From JASLDZ01 sp965199975 (lineage in GTDB: Bacteria; Pseudomonadota; Alphaproteobacteria; Caulobacterales; Caulobacteraceae): a stretch of 64,000 nucleotides of DNA. Below the pieces are notes generated by a model. It did not search any database. It was not told the DNA's origin and was given only the letters and a program-made list of their open reading frames with translations. Positions 32,855 through 41,628 of the stretch are shown piece after piece; within the stretch, counting starts at the first letter, position 1; each line of letters starts with the position of its first letter. Made by a program: the position numbers and the translations under genes. The DNA lies in contig OZ241340.1 of assembly GCA_965199975.1 (NCBI GenBank), forward strand, positions 496,001 to 560,000. Reading direction: 5' to 3'.

Positions 32855-33904
32855 CTAGAGGCGCAGCGCGACGGCCAAGCCGCCCGCCGCCAGGCCGAAC
32901 GCCACCACGCCGGCCGTGATGGCGGCGAGCAGGCGCGGCGGGAAGGCGCGCGACACCATCGCCATCGAGGGCAGGCTGATGGGCGGCAGCGTCATCAGGA
33001 GCGCACCGGCCGGCCCGGCGCCGACGCCCAGCGCCAGCATGGCCTGAATGATCGGCGCCTCTCCCGCCGTCGGGATGACGAACAGGGCGCCGGCGACGGC
33101 GAAGCCGACGATCCAGGGCAGGGTGTTCCCCACCTCCGGCCCGAGCACGGGGAAGAGCCACGCCCGCGCGGCGCCCAGCAGCAGGACCAGCACGACGTAT
33201 TCCGGCACGAGGCGCACGGTCATGCCGGCGAGGATCACGAGCCAGCGACGCAGGGGCGAGCCCATCGTTGCGGGCGCAGGCTCCTGCACCGCCGCCTCGG
33301 CCGCCGCGGCGTCGTCGGGTGAGGCCAGGCGGTCGGCCAGCACGCCCAGGCCCAGCACCATGGCCACGCCGAGCACCAGCCGCAGCGCCGCCCAGCGCCA
33401 GCCGAGCACGAAGCCGATGAACACCAGCGTCGCCGGGTTCAGCACGGAGTTGCCCAGCCAGAAGGCCACCGACGCTCCGGCCGACGCCTTCTGCCGCCGC
33501 AGGCCCGCCACGATGGGTGCGGCGCAGCAGGTGCACATCATCCCTGGCAGGGCGAGCATGCCGCCCGCCACCGTCGTCCCGAAGCGCGCCGCTCCGAGCC
33601 GTCGCGCCACCCAGCCCGTCGGCAGGAGCGCCTGCACCCCCGATCCCAGCAGCAGGCCCAGCACCATCGCCTGCCAGATCGCCTTGCCATAGGCCGCCGC
33701 ATAGCCCAGCGCCGCACCCCACGACGCCGCCGGCGGATGCGCCGCCTTTCCCGTGAGGATGGAGCCGCCGATGGCGTGGGTATGCGCCGCGGTGAGCGCC
33801 TTGCCCCAGTAGGGCTGCCACTTCACGTAGGACAACCCGATCACCGCCACCGCGACGAACAGGATCCAAGCGGGCGGCGGGGCGATGCGGCGGGCGACGG
33901 CCAT
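32855..33904 (-). CDS. YraQ/ArsP-type permease (UPF0718)
   Basis: 349-residue membrane protein with about nine hydrophobic segments. The motif LPGMMCTCCAAPIVAGLRRQKASAGASVAFWLGN, with its vicinal Cys pair and following Pro, is the core of the YraQ/ArsP_1 permeases, which include trivalent organoarsenical exporters. IPTAGEAPIIQAMLALGVGAGPAGALLMTLPPISLPSMAMV is the matching second half. The frame extends upstream but the Met at 33904 (MAVARRIAPP) is the first sensible start. No ArsR-type regulator or other arsenic gene is nearby, so the substrate is unknown. It is 92 bases from the divergent hslV gene and 7 bases from moeB. Confidence 0.8.
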   Translation of the reverse strand: MAVARRIAPPPAWILFVAVAVIGLSYVKWQPYWGKALTAAHTHAIGGSILTGKAAHPPAASWGAALGYAAAYGKAIWQAMVLGLLLGSGVQALLPTGWVARRLGAARFGTTVAGGMLALPGMMCTCCAAPIVAGLRRQKASAGASVAFWLGNSVLNPATLVFIGFVLGWRWAALRLVLGVAMVLGLGVLADRLASPDDAAAAEAAVQEPAPATMGSPLRRWLVILAGMTVRLVPEYVVLVLLLGAARAWLFPVLGPEVGNTLPWIVGFAVAGALFVIPTAGEAPIIQAMLALGVGAGPAGALLMTLPPISLPSMAMVSRAFPPRLLAAITAGVVAFGLAAGGLAVALRL

Positions 33905-33995
33905 GAACCACGGCCTGCACGAGAAACCCGCGGCGCGGAAGGGCGCCTGGCCTCCGCGCTTGCGGCCTCGCGCCGACGCCGCCACATGGCCCGCC

Positions 33996-34552
<557 letters not shown>

Positions 34553-34556
<4 letters not shown>

Positions 34557-35026
34557 CCTACGGCTTCCGCCGCGTGACGCCGGCCGACCTGCCGATGGCG
34601 AACGGCTGGATCGCCATGCCCGAGGTCGCCCGCTGGTGGGATGCGCCGCTTGAGCTCGACGATCTCGCCGCCGCCGACCACCGGCTTTGGATCGTCGATC
34701 TCGACGGGCGACCGTTCGCCTTCCTCCAGGACTATGACCCGCACGCGCAGCCGGGCCACCCGTTCGCCCACCTGCCGCCGGCGTCGCGCGGGATCGACCA
34801 GTTCATCGGCGAGCCGGAGATGCTCGGGCGCGGCCACGGCTCCGCCCTGATCGCCGCCTTCGCCGAACGGCTGTTCGCCGAAGGCGCGCCCGCCGTCGGC
34901 GCCGACCCGCACCCCGACAACGCCCGCGCGATCCGCGCCTATGTGAAGGCGGCCTTCACCGCTGACGCCGCTCCGCGCGAGACCCCCTGGGGCGCAGCCC
35001 TCCTCATGACCAGGCGTCGTCCATGA
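34553..35026 (+). CDS. GNAT-family acetyltransferase (AAC(6')-like)
   Basis: 157 residues, GTG start overlapping the hslV stop and stop overlapping the hslU ATG, so it is locked between the two protease genes. The fold is seen from YGFRRVTPADLPMANGWIAMPEVARWWD, HRLWIVDLDGRPFAFLQDYD, GIDQFIGEPEMLGRGHGSALIAAFAERLF (acetyl-CoA loop G-R-G-H-G-S) and HPDNARAIRAYVKAAF. The layout resembles aminoglycoside 6'-N-acetyltransferases and the related housekeeping members of that family; resistance is not implied. Its being translated with HslVU is notable, but its substrate is unknown. Confidence 0.85.
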
Positions 35027-36330
35027 CCGAGCACACTCCTCGCGAGATCGTCTCCGAGCTAGACCGCTTCATCGTGGGCCACGCCGAGGCCAAGCGTGCG
35101 GTGGCCATCGCGCTGCGCAACCGCTGGCGCCGCCGCCGCCTGCCCGCCGACCTGCAGGACGAGGTGACGCCCAAGAACATCCTGATGATCGGCCCTACCG
35201 GCGTGGGCAAGACCGAGATCGCGCGGCGCCTCGCCAAGCTCGCGGGCGCGCCCTTCATCAAGGTGGAGGCCACCAAGTTCACGGAGGTGGGTTATGTCGG
35301 GCGCGACGTGGAGCAGATCATCCGCGACCTGGTGGAGGCCGCCCTCCTCATGGTGCGCGAGACCCGCCGCGCCGCCGTCCACGCCAAGGCCGAGGGCGCC
35401 GCCGAGGGCCGCATTCTTGATGCGCTCGTGGGCGCGACCGCCGGCGCCGCCACCCGCGACAGCTTCAAGGCCAAGCTGCGCGCCGGTGAGCTGGACGACA
35501 AGGAGATCGAGCTGCAGCTGGCCGACGCCGGCGGCGCGCCGCTGATGGACATCCCCGGCCAGCCCGGCGGCTCCTTCGGCATGATCAACCTGTCGGACAT
35601 GATGTCCAAGGCCATGGGCCAGACCCGCACCAAGACGCTGAAGACCACCGTACGCGCCGCCTGGGCGCCGCTGACCGCCGAGGAGGGCGACAAGCTGGTC
35701 GACCAGGACGCCCTGCAGCGCGAAGCCGTCGACCTGGCGCAGAACGACGGCATCGTGTTCATCGACGAGATCGACAAAGTGGCGGCTGCGCCTGAACGCC
35801 GCGGCGGCGATGTCAGCCGCGAGGGCGTGCAGCGCGACCTCCTGCCGCTGATCGAGGGTACGACGGTGTCGACCAGGTATGGCGCGGTGAAGAGCGACCA
35901 CGTGCTGTTCATCACCTCGGGCGCCTTCCACGTCTCCAAGCCGAGCGACCTCCTGCCCGAGTTGCAGGGGCGCCTGCCGATCCGCGTGGAGCTCAAGGCG
36001 CTGACCCGCGACGACCTGCGCCGCATCCTCACCGAGCCCGAGGCCAACCTCGTGCGCCAGCAGCAGGCGCTGATGCGCACCGAGGGGCTGGAGCTGGAGT
36101 TCACCCCCGATGCGATCGAGGCCCTGGCCGACGCGGCGGTGGAGGTGAACAGCCGCACTGAGAACATCGGCGCGCGCCGCCTGCAGACGGTGATGGAGAA
36201 AGTGGTGGAGGCGCTCAGCTTCTCCGCCGGCGAGACCACCGAGATGCGCGTGACTGTCGATGGCGCCTATGTGCGCGAGCGGGTGGGGGCGCTGTCGCAG
36301 GACGCTGACCTGAGCCGGTTCATCCTGTGA
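35023..36330 (+). CDS. hslU: ATP-dependent protease ATPase subunit HslU
   Basis: AAA+ unfoldase that feeds HslV. 435 residues. TPREIVSELDRFIVGHAEAKRAVAIALRNRWRR is the family start; Walker A GPTGVGKTEIARRLA, TEVGYVGRDVEQIIRDLV (pore loop GYVG), Walker B IVFIDEIDKVA, and the sensor regions LLPLIEGTTVSTRYGAV, ELQGRLPIRVELKAL and NIGARRLQTVMEK follow. It ends DLSRFIL, the canonical C-terminus that inserts into HslV. Its stop overlaps the GTG start of trmB. Confidence 0.96.
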   Translation: MTEHTPREIVSELDRFIVGHAEAKRAVAIALRNRWRRRRLPADLQDEVTPKNILMIGPTGVGKTEIARRLAKLAGAPFIKVEATKFTEVGYVGRDVEQIIRDLVEAALLMVRETRRAAVHAKAEGAAEGRILDALVGATAGAATRDSFKAKLRAGELDDKEIELQLADAGGAPLMDIPGQPGGSFGMINLSDMMSKAMGQTRTKTLKTTVRAAWAPLTAEEGDKLVDQDALQREAVDLAQNDGIVFIDEIDKVAAAPERRGGDVSREGVQRDLLPLIEGTTVSTRYGAVKSDHVLFITSGAFHVSKPSDLLPELQGRLPIRVELKALTRDDLRRILTEPEANLVRQQQALMRTEGLELEFTPDAIEALADAAVEVNSRTENIGARRLQTVMEKVVEALSFSAGETTEMRVTVDGAYVRERVGALSQDADLSRFIL

Positions 36331-37022
36331 ACGACGGGGGCGATACGTCGGCGTCGGTGAGCTGGCGCGACGCCCACGGCTCCCTGCGCTCCTTCGGGCG
36401 GCTCAAGTCACGCCCGATCAAGCCGCGGCAGGCGGAGCTCCTGGAGAGCCTTCTGCCGCGCCTGGCCGTCGATCTCGCCGCGCCACAGCTGGGCGAGGAC
36501 GAAACCTGGCTGGAGATCGGCTTCGGCGGAGGCGAGCACCTGGCCGAACAGGCCGCGCGCCACCCCGACGTCCGGCTCCTGGGGGCCGAGCCCTTCCTCA
36601 ACGGCGCCGCCTCGGCGCTGCGCCATATCGACGAACGCAGGCTGCACAACGTGCGCCTGCACGTGGGCGATGCGCGCGACCTCCTCGCCGCCCTGCCCGA
36701 TGCCGGCCTGGCGCGCGTGTTCATCCTCTTCCCCGACCCGTGGCCCAAGGCGCGCCACCGCAAGCGGCGCCTGGTGCAGGCGCAGGTGGCTCGCGACTTG
36801 GGCCGGGTGCTGGGGCCCGGGGGGCGGCTGCGCTTCGCCACCGACTGGGCCGACTACGCCGACGAGGCGCTGCTCACCCTGCGCGCCGAGCCGACCCTGC
36901 GCTGGTCGGCGCGGGAGGCGCACGACTGGCGCATCCCCCCCGAAGACCACGTGACTACGCGCTACGAAACCAAGCGGCTGGGCGATGGCGCGCCGGTGTT
37001 CCTCGACTTCGTCCGGCGCTGA
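36327..37022 (+). CDS. trmB: tRNA (guanine-N7-)-methyltransferase
   Basis: SAM-dependent methyltransferase that makes m7G46 in tRNA. 231 residues from a GTG at 36327. SFGRLKSRPIKPRQAELLE is the typical start (family members begin with 'RSFVRR-GR'), followed by WLEIGFGGGEHL (SAM loop), LGAEPFLNGAASALRHI, RVFILFPDPWPKARHRKRRLVQ (the TrmB signature) and RFATDWADYADEAL, and it ends TRYETKRLGDGAPVFLDFVRR. Translationally coupled to hslU, convergent with hisE. Confidence 0.95.
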   Translation: MNDGGDTSASVSWRDAHGSLRSFGRLKSRPIKPRQAELLESLLPRLAVDLAAPQLGEDETWLEIGFGGGEHLAEQAARHPDVRLLGAEPFLNGAASALRHIDERRLHNVRLHVGDARDLLAALPDAGLARVFILFPDPWPKARHRKRRLVQAQVARDLGRVLGPGGRLRFATDWADYADEALLTLRAEPTLRWSAREAHDWRIPPEDHVTTRYETKRLGDGAPVFLDFVRR

Positions 37023-37030
37023 CGGGGGGC

Positions 37031-37360
37031 TCAGCGCCCGCGCGCGGCCTTCTCGTCCAGCCCCGAAACGCCCGCGCGGCGCTCCAGCTCGGCGGCCACC
37101 GAGTCCGGCGTCACCTCCGCGGCGGCGAGAAGCACGAGCCAGTGGTAGAGCATGTCGGCGCTTTCCGCCGCCAAGCCCGCGGCGTCGCCCTGGGCGGCGG
37201 CGATGCACGTCTCCACCGCCTCCTCGCCGAACTTCTTGGCGCAGCGCCCGACGCCCCCGGCCAGGAGGCTGGCGGTGTAGGAACCGGCCGTGTCGGCGCC
37301 GCGGCGCGCCTCCACCGTTTGCGCCAGGGCGGAGAGGGCCGCCAGCAGCCTCTCCATCAC
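37031..37360 (-). CDS. hisE: Phosphoribosyl-ATP pyrophosphohydrolase
   Basis: Second step of histidine synthesis. 109 residues, MazG-like helical fold. SYTASLLAGGVGRCAKKFGEEAVETCIAA contains the conserved Lys-Lys and E-E-x-x-E metal site, and ESADMLYHWLVLLAA the second acidic helix. The start overlaps the hisF stop by 4 bases (ATGATG; the first or second Met is possible). Third gene of hisA-hisF-hisE. Confidence 0.93.
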   Translation of the reverse strand: MMERLLAALSALAQTVEARRGADTAGSYTASLLAGGVGRCAKKFGEEAVETCIAAAQGDAAGLAAESADMLYHWLVLLAAAEVTPDSVAAELERRAGVSGLDEKAARGR

Positions 37361-38148
37361 GCCGCCGCCTTCAGGCTTCGCCGCACGGGCACGCCCGCTG
37401 CAGCGAGCGCGGCCTTGGCCTCATCGACGCCGATCTCGCCGAAGTGGAAGACGCTGGCGGCCAGCACGGCGTCGGCCCCGCCCTCGCGCACGGCCTCGAC
37501 CATGTGCGCCGCCGAGCCCGCACCGCCCGAGGCGATCACCGGCACGCCGACCGCGGAGGTGACGGCCCGCAGCAGGGCCAGGTCGTAGCCCGCCTTCGCC
37601 CCGTCGCGGTCCATGGAGGTGAGGAGGATCTCGCCCGCGCCCTTGCCGACCGCCAGGCGGGCGTAAGTGACGGCGTCAACCCCGGTGGCGCGCCGGCCGC
37701 CGTGGGTGAAGATCTCCCAGCGCGCGCCACCCGGCCCGTCGGCGACCCGCTTGGCGTCGACCGCCGCCACCACGCATTGGGCGCCGAAGGCGTCGGCGCA
37801 GCGCGCGAGCACGTCGGGATCGGCCACCGCGGCGGAGTTGATCGACACCTTGTCGGCGCCCGCCCGCAGCAGCGCGCGCGCGTCCTGCACCCCGCGCACG
37901 CCCCCGCCCACGCCCAACGGCATGAAGCACACGTCGGCGGTGCGCGCGATCACGTCGAGCAGCGCGCCACGGCCCTCGTGGCTGGCGGCGATGTCGAGGA
38001 ACATCAGCTCGTCGGCGCCCGCGGCGTCGTAGGCCTGCGCCTGCTCGACCGGGTCGCCCGCGTCGCGCAAGGCGACGAACTGGACCCCCTTCACCACGCG
38101 CCCGTCCTTGACGTCGAGGCAGGGGATCACGCGCGTCTTGACGCTCAC
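37357..38148 (-). CDS. hisF: Imidazole glycerol phosphate synthase subunit HisF
   Basis: Cyclase subunit that, with the glutaminase HisH, makes imidazole glycerol phosphate. 263 residues, TIM barrel. VIPCLDVKDGRVVKGVQF carries the catalytic Asp (about residue 11); ADELMFLDIAAS, PLGVGGGVRG, GADKVSINSAAV, LLTSMDRDGAKAGYDLALL (second catalytic Asp) and IASGGAGSAAHM follow. The start is a GTG at 38148 overlapping the hisA stop. HisH is not adjacent within the window. Confidence 0.96.
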   Translation of the reverse strand: MSVKTRVIPCLDVKDGRVVKGVQFVALRDAGDPVEQAQAYDAAGADELMFLDIAASHEGRGALLDVIARTADVCFMPLGVGGGVRGVQDARALLRAGADKVSINSAAVADPDVLARCADAFGAQCVVAAVDAKRVADGPGGARWEIFTHGGRRATGVDAVTYARLAVGKGAGEILLTSMDRDGAKAGYDLALLRAVTSAVGVPVIASGGAGSAAHMVEAVREGGADAVLAASVFHFGEIGVDEAKAALAAAGVPVRRSLKAAA

Positions 38149-38867
38149 GCCACAGCCTCCAGCGCCGCAGCGGGATCGATGCAGCCGGCGTAGAGCGACT
38201 TGCCAAGGATGGCGCCGGCGATCGGCGCGCCCGGCCGCGCCTTCAGCGCCAGGAGGTCGTCCACCGAGGCTATGCCGCCCGAGGCGATCACCGGGATAGC
38301 CACTGCGTCGGCCAGCGCGCCGGTGGCCTCGACGTTGACGCCTTCCAGAGTCCCGTCGCGACCGATGTCGGTGATGATCAGGGCCGCGACGCCGCAATCC
38401 TCGAAGCGGCGCGCCAACTCCGCCGCCGTCAGCGCCGAAGCTTCGGCCCAGCCGGAGATGGCGACGCGGCCGTCGCGCACGTCGATCCCCACGGCGATGC
38501 GGCCGGGATGGGCGCGGGCCGCCTCGCGCACGAGATCGGGGTCGCGCACTGCGGCGGTTCCGAGGATGACGCGCGACACACGCGCCTCAAGCCAGCGTTC
38601 GATCCCCGCCCGATCGCGGACGCCCCCGCCAAGCTGCACAGGCGCGTCGGTGGCGGCGAGGATGGCGGAGACGGCAGGGGCGTTGGCGCTGGCTCCTGAG
38701 AAGGCGCCGTCGAGGTCGACGACGTGCAGCCAAGGAAAGCCCTGCTGGCGGAAGCGGCGCGCCTGGTCGGCGGGGTCGTCGTTGTAGGTCGTGGCCTGCG
38801 CCATGTCGCCCTTGACGAGCCGGACGCAGCGGCCGCCCTTCAGGTCGATGGCGGGATAGAGAATCAT
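38145..38867 (-). CDS. hisA: ProFAR isomerase HisA
   Basis: Phosphoribosylformimino-5-aminoimidazole carboxamide ribotide isomerase, the step before HisF. 240 residues. MILYPAIDLKGGRCVRLVKGD is the classical start with the catalytic Asp; VQLGGGVRDRAGIERWL, RVILGTAAVRDPDLV, AALIITDIGRDGTLEGVN (second Asp) and VIASGGIASVDDL are typical. The ATG at 38867 is preferred over the longer frame because the family begins exactly there. The usual upstream partners hisB and hisH are missing; a stress-type membrane protein gene precedes it. Confidence 0.96.
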   Translation of the reverse strand: MILYPAIDLKGGRCVRLVKGDMAQATTYNDDPADQARRFRQQGFPWLHVVDLDGAFSGASANAPAVSAILAATDAPVQLGGGVRDRAGIERWLEARVSRVILGTAAVRDPDLVREAARAHPGRIAVGIDVRDGRVAISGWAEASALTAAELARRFEDCGVAALIITDIGRDGTLEGVNVEATGALADAVAIPVIASGGIASVDDLLALKARPGAPIAGAILGKSLYAGCIDPAAALEAVA

Positions 38868-38951
38868 GCGGGCACCTAGGGCAGGTGAGGCGGCGCGATC
38901 AAGCACGCGCGCGCGAACCGGCGCGACCCCTGCGGGTCGCGCCGCCCCGCA

Positions 38952-39203
38952 TCAGGTGCGCCGCACCACCATGTGATACAGCACCAGGACCACGATCGAG
39001 CCGATCACAGCCACGAGGAGACTGTAGAGGTTGAGCCCGGTCACGCCCGAGTGTCCGAAGAAGCTGAAGATGTAGCCGCCGACGACAGCGCCGACGACCC
39101 CGAGCACGATATCGAGGAGGAGGCCCTCACCCGATTTGTTGACGATCTTGCTGCCGATGAAGCCGGCGACGAGGCCCAGGATGAGCCAAGCGATGATGCC
39201 CAT
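38952..39203 (-). CDS. GlsB/YeaQ/YmgE-family stress response membrane protein
   Basis: 83 residues, three hydrophobic helices rich in Gly. The family pattern is GIIAWLILGLVAGFIGSKIVNKSGEGLLLDIVLGVVGAVVGGYIFSFFG, then a last helix and HMVVRRT. Members are 'transglycosylase-associated' small proteins induced under general stress; function not known. It follows a CsbD-like gene by 12 bases and is probably cotranscribed with it. Confidence 0.88.
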   Translation of the reverse strand: MGIIAWLILGLVAGFIGSKIVNKSGEGLLLDIVLGVVGAVVGGYIFSFFGHSGVTGLNLYSLLVAVIGSIVVLVLYHMVVRRT

Positions 39204-39215
39204 GTGCGTTGATCC

Positions 39216-39512
39216 TTACTTGCGGACGAAGACGGTCTTGCGGCCGCCGCGGAGCATGAAGCCGAGCACGGCGCCGACGGCCAGCGTGATCGCAAGCGCC
39301 TGGAGCGGCTGCTCCTTGGCGTAGCTCTCAACCTCGTCGTACACGTCCTGCGCACGATCCTTGGCCTGGCCCAACGCGTCCTGCGCCGAGCCGAAGGCCT
39401 GGTCGGCCTTGCCCTTGGCTTGGCGCCCCGCGTCGCCGGTGAGACCGCCCCAGGCGTCCTCCACCTTGCCGCCGGCCTTCTTGAGGCCGCCTTCGATCCG
39501 ATCTTCGCTCAT
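39216..39512 (-). CDS. CsbD-like stress protein with a C-terminal membrane anchor
   Basis: 98 residues. The N-terminal half is CsbD-like: EDRIEGGLKKAGGKVEDAWGGLTGD and an Ala/Lys/Asp-rich amphipathic helix with GKADQAFGSAQDALGQAKDRAQD. The C-terminal EQPLQALAITLAVGAVLGFMLRGGRK is one transmembrane helix with the ElaB/YgaM-type 'RGG-K' end. GGAG lies 7 bases before the ATG at 39512; a second ATG two codons upstream is too close to it. Such genes belong to general stress regulons, but I did not find an EcfG promoter upstream. Confidence 0.82.
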   Translation of the reverse strand: MSEDRIEGGLKKAGGKVEDAWGGLTGDAGRQAKGKADQAFGSAQDALGQAKDRAQDVYDEVESYAKEQPLQALAITLAVGAVLGFMLRGGRKTVFVRK

Positions 39513-39667
39513 GGTCATTCTCCGAACAGCCTCAAGCAGGCTTCGCCGCACCAAACGCGCTCAGCCGACCTGCGATCCACAAAATTGCACGTTTGTATGG
39601 AACAACGGCGCGGACGGCCCATATTCCCTCTGCGCGGATATGCCGTGCGACCGTCCTGGAGGCCGTC

Positions 39668-40294
39668 ATGGGCCTGATCGTCTTTCCCGCCCTGGTGTCG
39701 GACGCGGACCCCGCCGACCTCACCGCCAGCTTCCCCGACTTCGCCGATCTGTCCGTTCGCGCCGCCAGCCCGATCGAACTTCTCCTGCGCGCGCGAGAGC
39801 GCCTGACGCAGGTGCTGCGCGATCTGGAGAAGGCGGGCGACGCCTGGCCCACGCCCTCGACGCTGGCCGAGGCCCGGGCGAGCGCTCCGGACCATCCGGG
39901 CTCGGTGGTGTGGGTCGACGTCGAGGTCGAGGACACGCCGGTGCGCGTCACCATCTCGATCGGCGAGCGCCTGCTCGCCCGCATCGACGCGGCCGCCGAG
40001 GAGCACGCCATGACCCGCTCGGGCTATCTTGCGGCCGCCGCGCGCCGCCAGATCGGCGTGGGCGGCTCGCCGCTGGACGGCGCCACCGGCCAGCGCATCT
40101 ACGAGGAGGTCGCCGCCGCCGGCCGCCGCATCCAGGAGACGCTGGGGCCCGAGTCGCCTGTCGGTCGCACCCTCGCGGAACTGGACACCATCGCGCTGGA
40201 CGGGCTGCGCCGGGTCGCCAACGGCGTCTCCGGGGCGATGCGGGGCCGCCCGCAGCCGCGCCGACCCGATCCGCCCCAGCCCGACGCGCACTGA
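39668..40294 (+). CDS. HicB-family antitoxin-like protein without an adjacent HicA
   Basis: 208 residues. The first half resembles the HicB degenerate RNase H-like fold (MGLIVFPALVSDADPADLTASFPDFADLSVRA and the SSVVWVDVEVEDTPV region); the second half starts with a ribbon-helix-helix DNA-binding motif, VRVTISIGERLLARIDAAAEEHAMTRSGYLAAAARRQI (about residues 98-136), followed by about 70 less ordered residues. GGAGG at 39658-39662 supports the ATG at 39668. A HicA toxin (about 60-80 residues, double-stranded-RNA-binding-like) would be expected beside it and is not found on either side. It may now serve as a transcription regulator. Confidence 0.7.
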   Translation: MGLIVFPALVSDADPADLTASFPDFADLSVRAASPIELLLRARERLTQVLRDLEKAGDAWPTPSTLAEARASAPDHPGSVVWVDVEVEDTPVRVTISIGERLLARIDAAAEEHAMTRSGYLAAAARRQIGVGGSPLDGATGQRIYEEVAAAGRRIQETLGPESPVGRTLAELDTIALDGLRRVANGVSGAMRGRPQPRRPDPPQPDAH

Positions 40295-40382
40295 AGGCGC
40301 CCCGGCGCGCCGCTCGCCGGCCGTGGCGGCGCGCCGTGGCGCAGGGCTGCGAAATCGTGCGAAGCTCGTATGATGACGCCGG

Positions 40383-40408
40383 GTAACCGCTTAGCCTGCG
40401 GCGACGAA
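40383..40408 (+). promoter_or_regulatory. SigF-type promoter (GTAACC-N16-CGAA)
   Basis: GTAACC (40383-40388), 16 bases, then CGAA (40405-40408). This is an exact match to the promoter pattern I recall for the ECF sigma factor SigF of Caulobacter, and it lies just 14 bases upstream of the sigF-like start codon, so it would give autoregulation and a very short leader. One other GTAACC was looked at (upstream of the porin gene) and has no CGAA at the right distance. Confidence 0.6.
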
Positions 40409-40422
40409 CACGCTGGCGCCGG

Positions 40423-40980
40423 ATGACCCTCGCCGAACCCGACCTAAAGCGCTGGCTGCTCGCGGGCCTGGATGGCGACGCCGTCGCCTACAGGCGTCTG
40501 CTGGAGGCGTTGCGGCGCGGCCTCACGCCCTTTTTCCGGCGCCGCATGGGGCGCGACGTCGGCGAGGTGGAGGACCTGGTGCAGGAGACTCTCATCGCGG
40601 TGCACGCCAAGCGCGCGACCTTCGACAGGTCCCAGTCGGTGAGCGCCTGGGTCTACGCCATCGCCCGCTACAAGCTGATCGACCACTACCGCCGCAGCGG
40701 TCGGCGCGTGCACGTGCCGCTCGAAGAAGCGGGCGAGCTGTGGGTCGCCGACGAGAGCGCCGCCGTCGATGCGCGCCGCGACATCGAGCGCGGCCTGGCC
40801 GACCTGCCCGAGCGCGCCCGCGACCTCGTGCGCAGCGTCAAGCTGCAGGAGGTTCCGGTCGCCGAGGTGGCGGCGCGCACGGGCATGTCGGAGGGGGCGG
40901 TGAAGGTGGCGGTTCATCGCGGGTTCGTGCGCCTGGCCGCCCGCATGCGGCGCGACGAACCGGCGGAGGGCGACCGGTGA
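40423..40980 (+). CDS. sigF: ECF RNA polymerase sigma factor, SigF-like
   Basis: Group 4 sigma factor, 185 residues. Region 2 is FFRRRMGRDVGEVEDLVQETLIAVHAKRATFD, followed by VSAWVYAIARYKLIDHYRRSGRR; region 4 is LPERARDLVRSVKLQEVPVAEVAARTGMSEGAVKVAVHRGFVRLAARM. The stop overlaps the start of an NrsF/DUF1109 anti-sigma gene, the arrangement of the Caulobacter SigF system that responds to heavy metals (chromate, cadmium) and oxidative stress. The target operons of SigF are not in the window. The symbol is by analogy with Caulobacter. Confidence 0.82.
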   Translation: MTLAEPDLKRWLLAGLDGDAVAYRRLLEALRRGLTPFFRRRMGRDVGEVEDLVQETLIAVHAKRATFDRSQSVSAWVYAIARYKLIDHYRRSGRRVHVPLEEAGELWVADESAAVDARRDIERGLADLPERARDLVRSVKLQEVPVAEVAARTGMSEGAVKVAVHRGFVRLAARMRRDEPAEGDR

Positions 40981-41615
40981 GCGACGACCTGATCGGGCGA
41001 CTCGCGGCGGACCTGCGGCCCGTGCCGCGCTTGGCGGTGGCGCGCCGGCTGGCGGTGGGGCTGGGCCTGGGCGCGCTGGGTTCGGCCCTGCTCACCTGGG
41101 CGACGCTGGGCTTCCGGCCGGACATGCCGCAGGCCATGCGCGAGGCGATGTTCTGGGTGAAGCTGGCCTACACCCTGGCGATCGGCGGCGTGGCTCTATG
41201 GGCCTGCGAGCGGCTGGCGCGGCCCTCGGGCGCCGCCGGGCGCCGCGCCGTCTGGCTCGCCTTGCCGGTGGTCGCGGTCGTGAGCTTCGCCGCGTCGGAG
41301 CTGCTGCGCGCGCCGGCGCCCATGCGAATGCCGATGATCATGGGGAGCTCGTCGCAGGTGTGCCCGTGGTGCATCGCAACCTTCTCCCTGCCGCCGCTCC
41401 TGGGTCTGATCTGGGCGGTGCGGGGCCTCGCGCCGACGCGGCTGCGGCTGACGGGGCTGATGATCGGCCTGGCCGCCGGCGGGATGGGCGCGAGCGTCTA
41501 CGCCCTGCACTGCCCGGAGCCGACGGCGCCCTTCCTGGCGGTCTGGTACACCCTGGGCATCGCCACCGCCGCGGCGATCGGCGCGGCCATAGGCCCGCGC
41601 CTGCTGCGCTGGTGA
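40977..41615 (+). CDS. nrsF: Anti-sigma factor NrsF (DUF1109)
   Basis: Membrane-bound anti-sigma factor, 212 residues and six hydrophobic helices. The N-terminal DDLIGRLAADLRPVPRL is the cytoplasmic start of DUF1109 that binds the sigma factor. Two features recognised in NrsF proteins are the Cys pair in SSQVCPWCIATFSLP and a Cys in YALHCPEPTAPFLAVWYTLG; Cys residues of this kind are proposed to sense metals or oxidation. GTG start at 40977 overlapping the sigF stop. The gene ends 13 bases before the convergent ABC ATPase. Confidence 0.85.
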   Translation: MSDDLIGRLAADLRPVPRLAVARRLAVGLGLGALGSALLTWATLGFRPDMPQAMREAMFWVKLAYTLAIGGVALWACERLARPSGAAGRRAVWLALPVVAVVSFAASELLRAPAPMRMPMIMGSSSQVCPWCIATFSLPPLLGLIWAVRGLAPTRLRLTGLMIGLAAGGMGASVYALHCPEPTAPFLAVWYTLGIATAAAIGAAIGPRLLRW

Positions 41616-41628
41616 GGCGCCTGCGCCC

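Noticed and set aside
39598..39630. EcfG-type promoter (GGAAC…GTT) for the CsbD/GlsB stress genes or the HicB-like gene
   Set aside because: GGAAC occurs at 39600, but no GTT follows at 16-18 bases and its orientation does not serve the stress genes.
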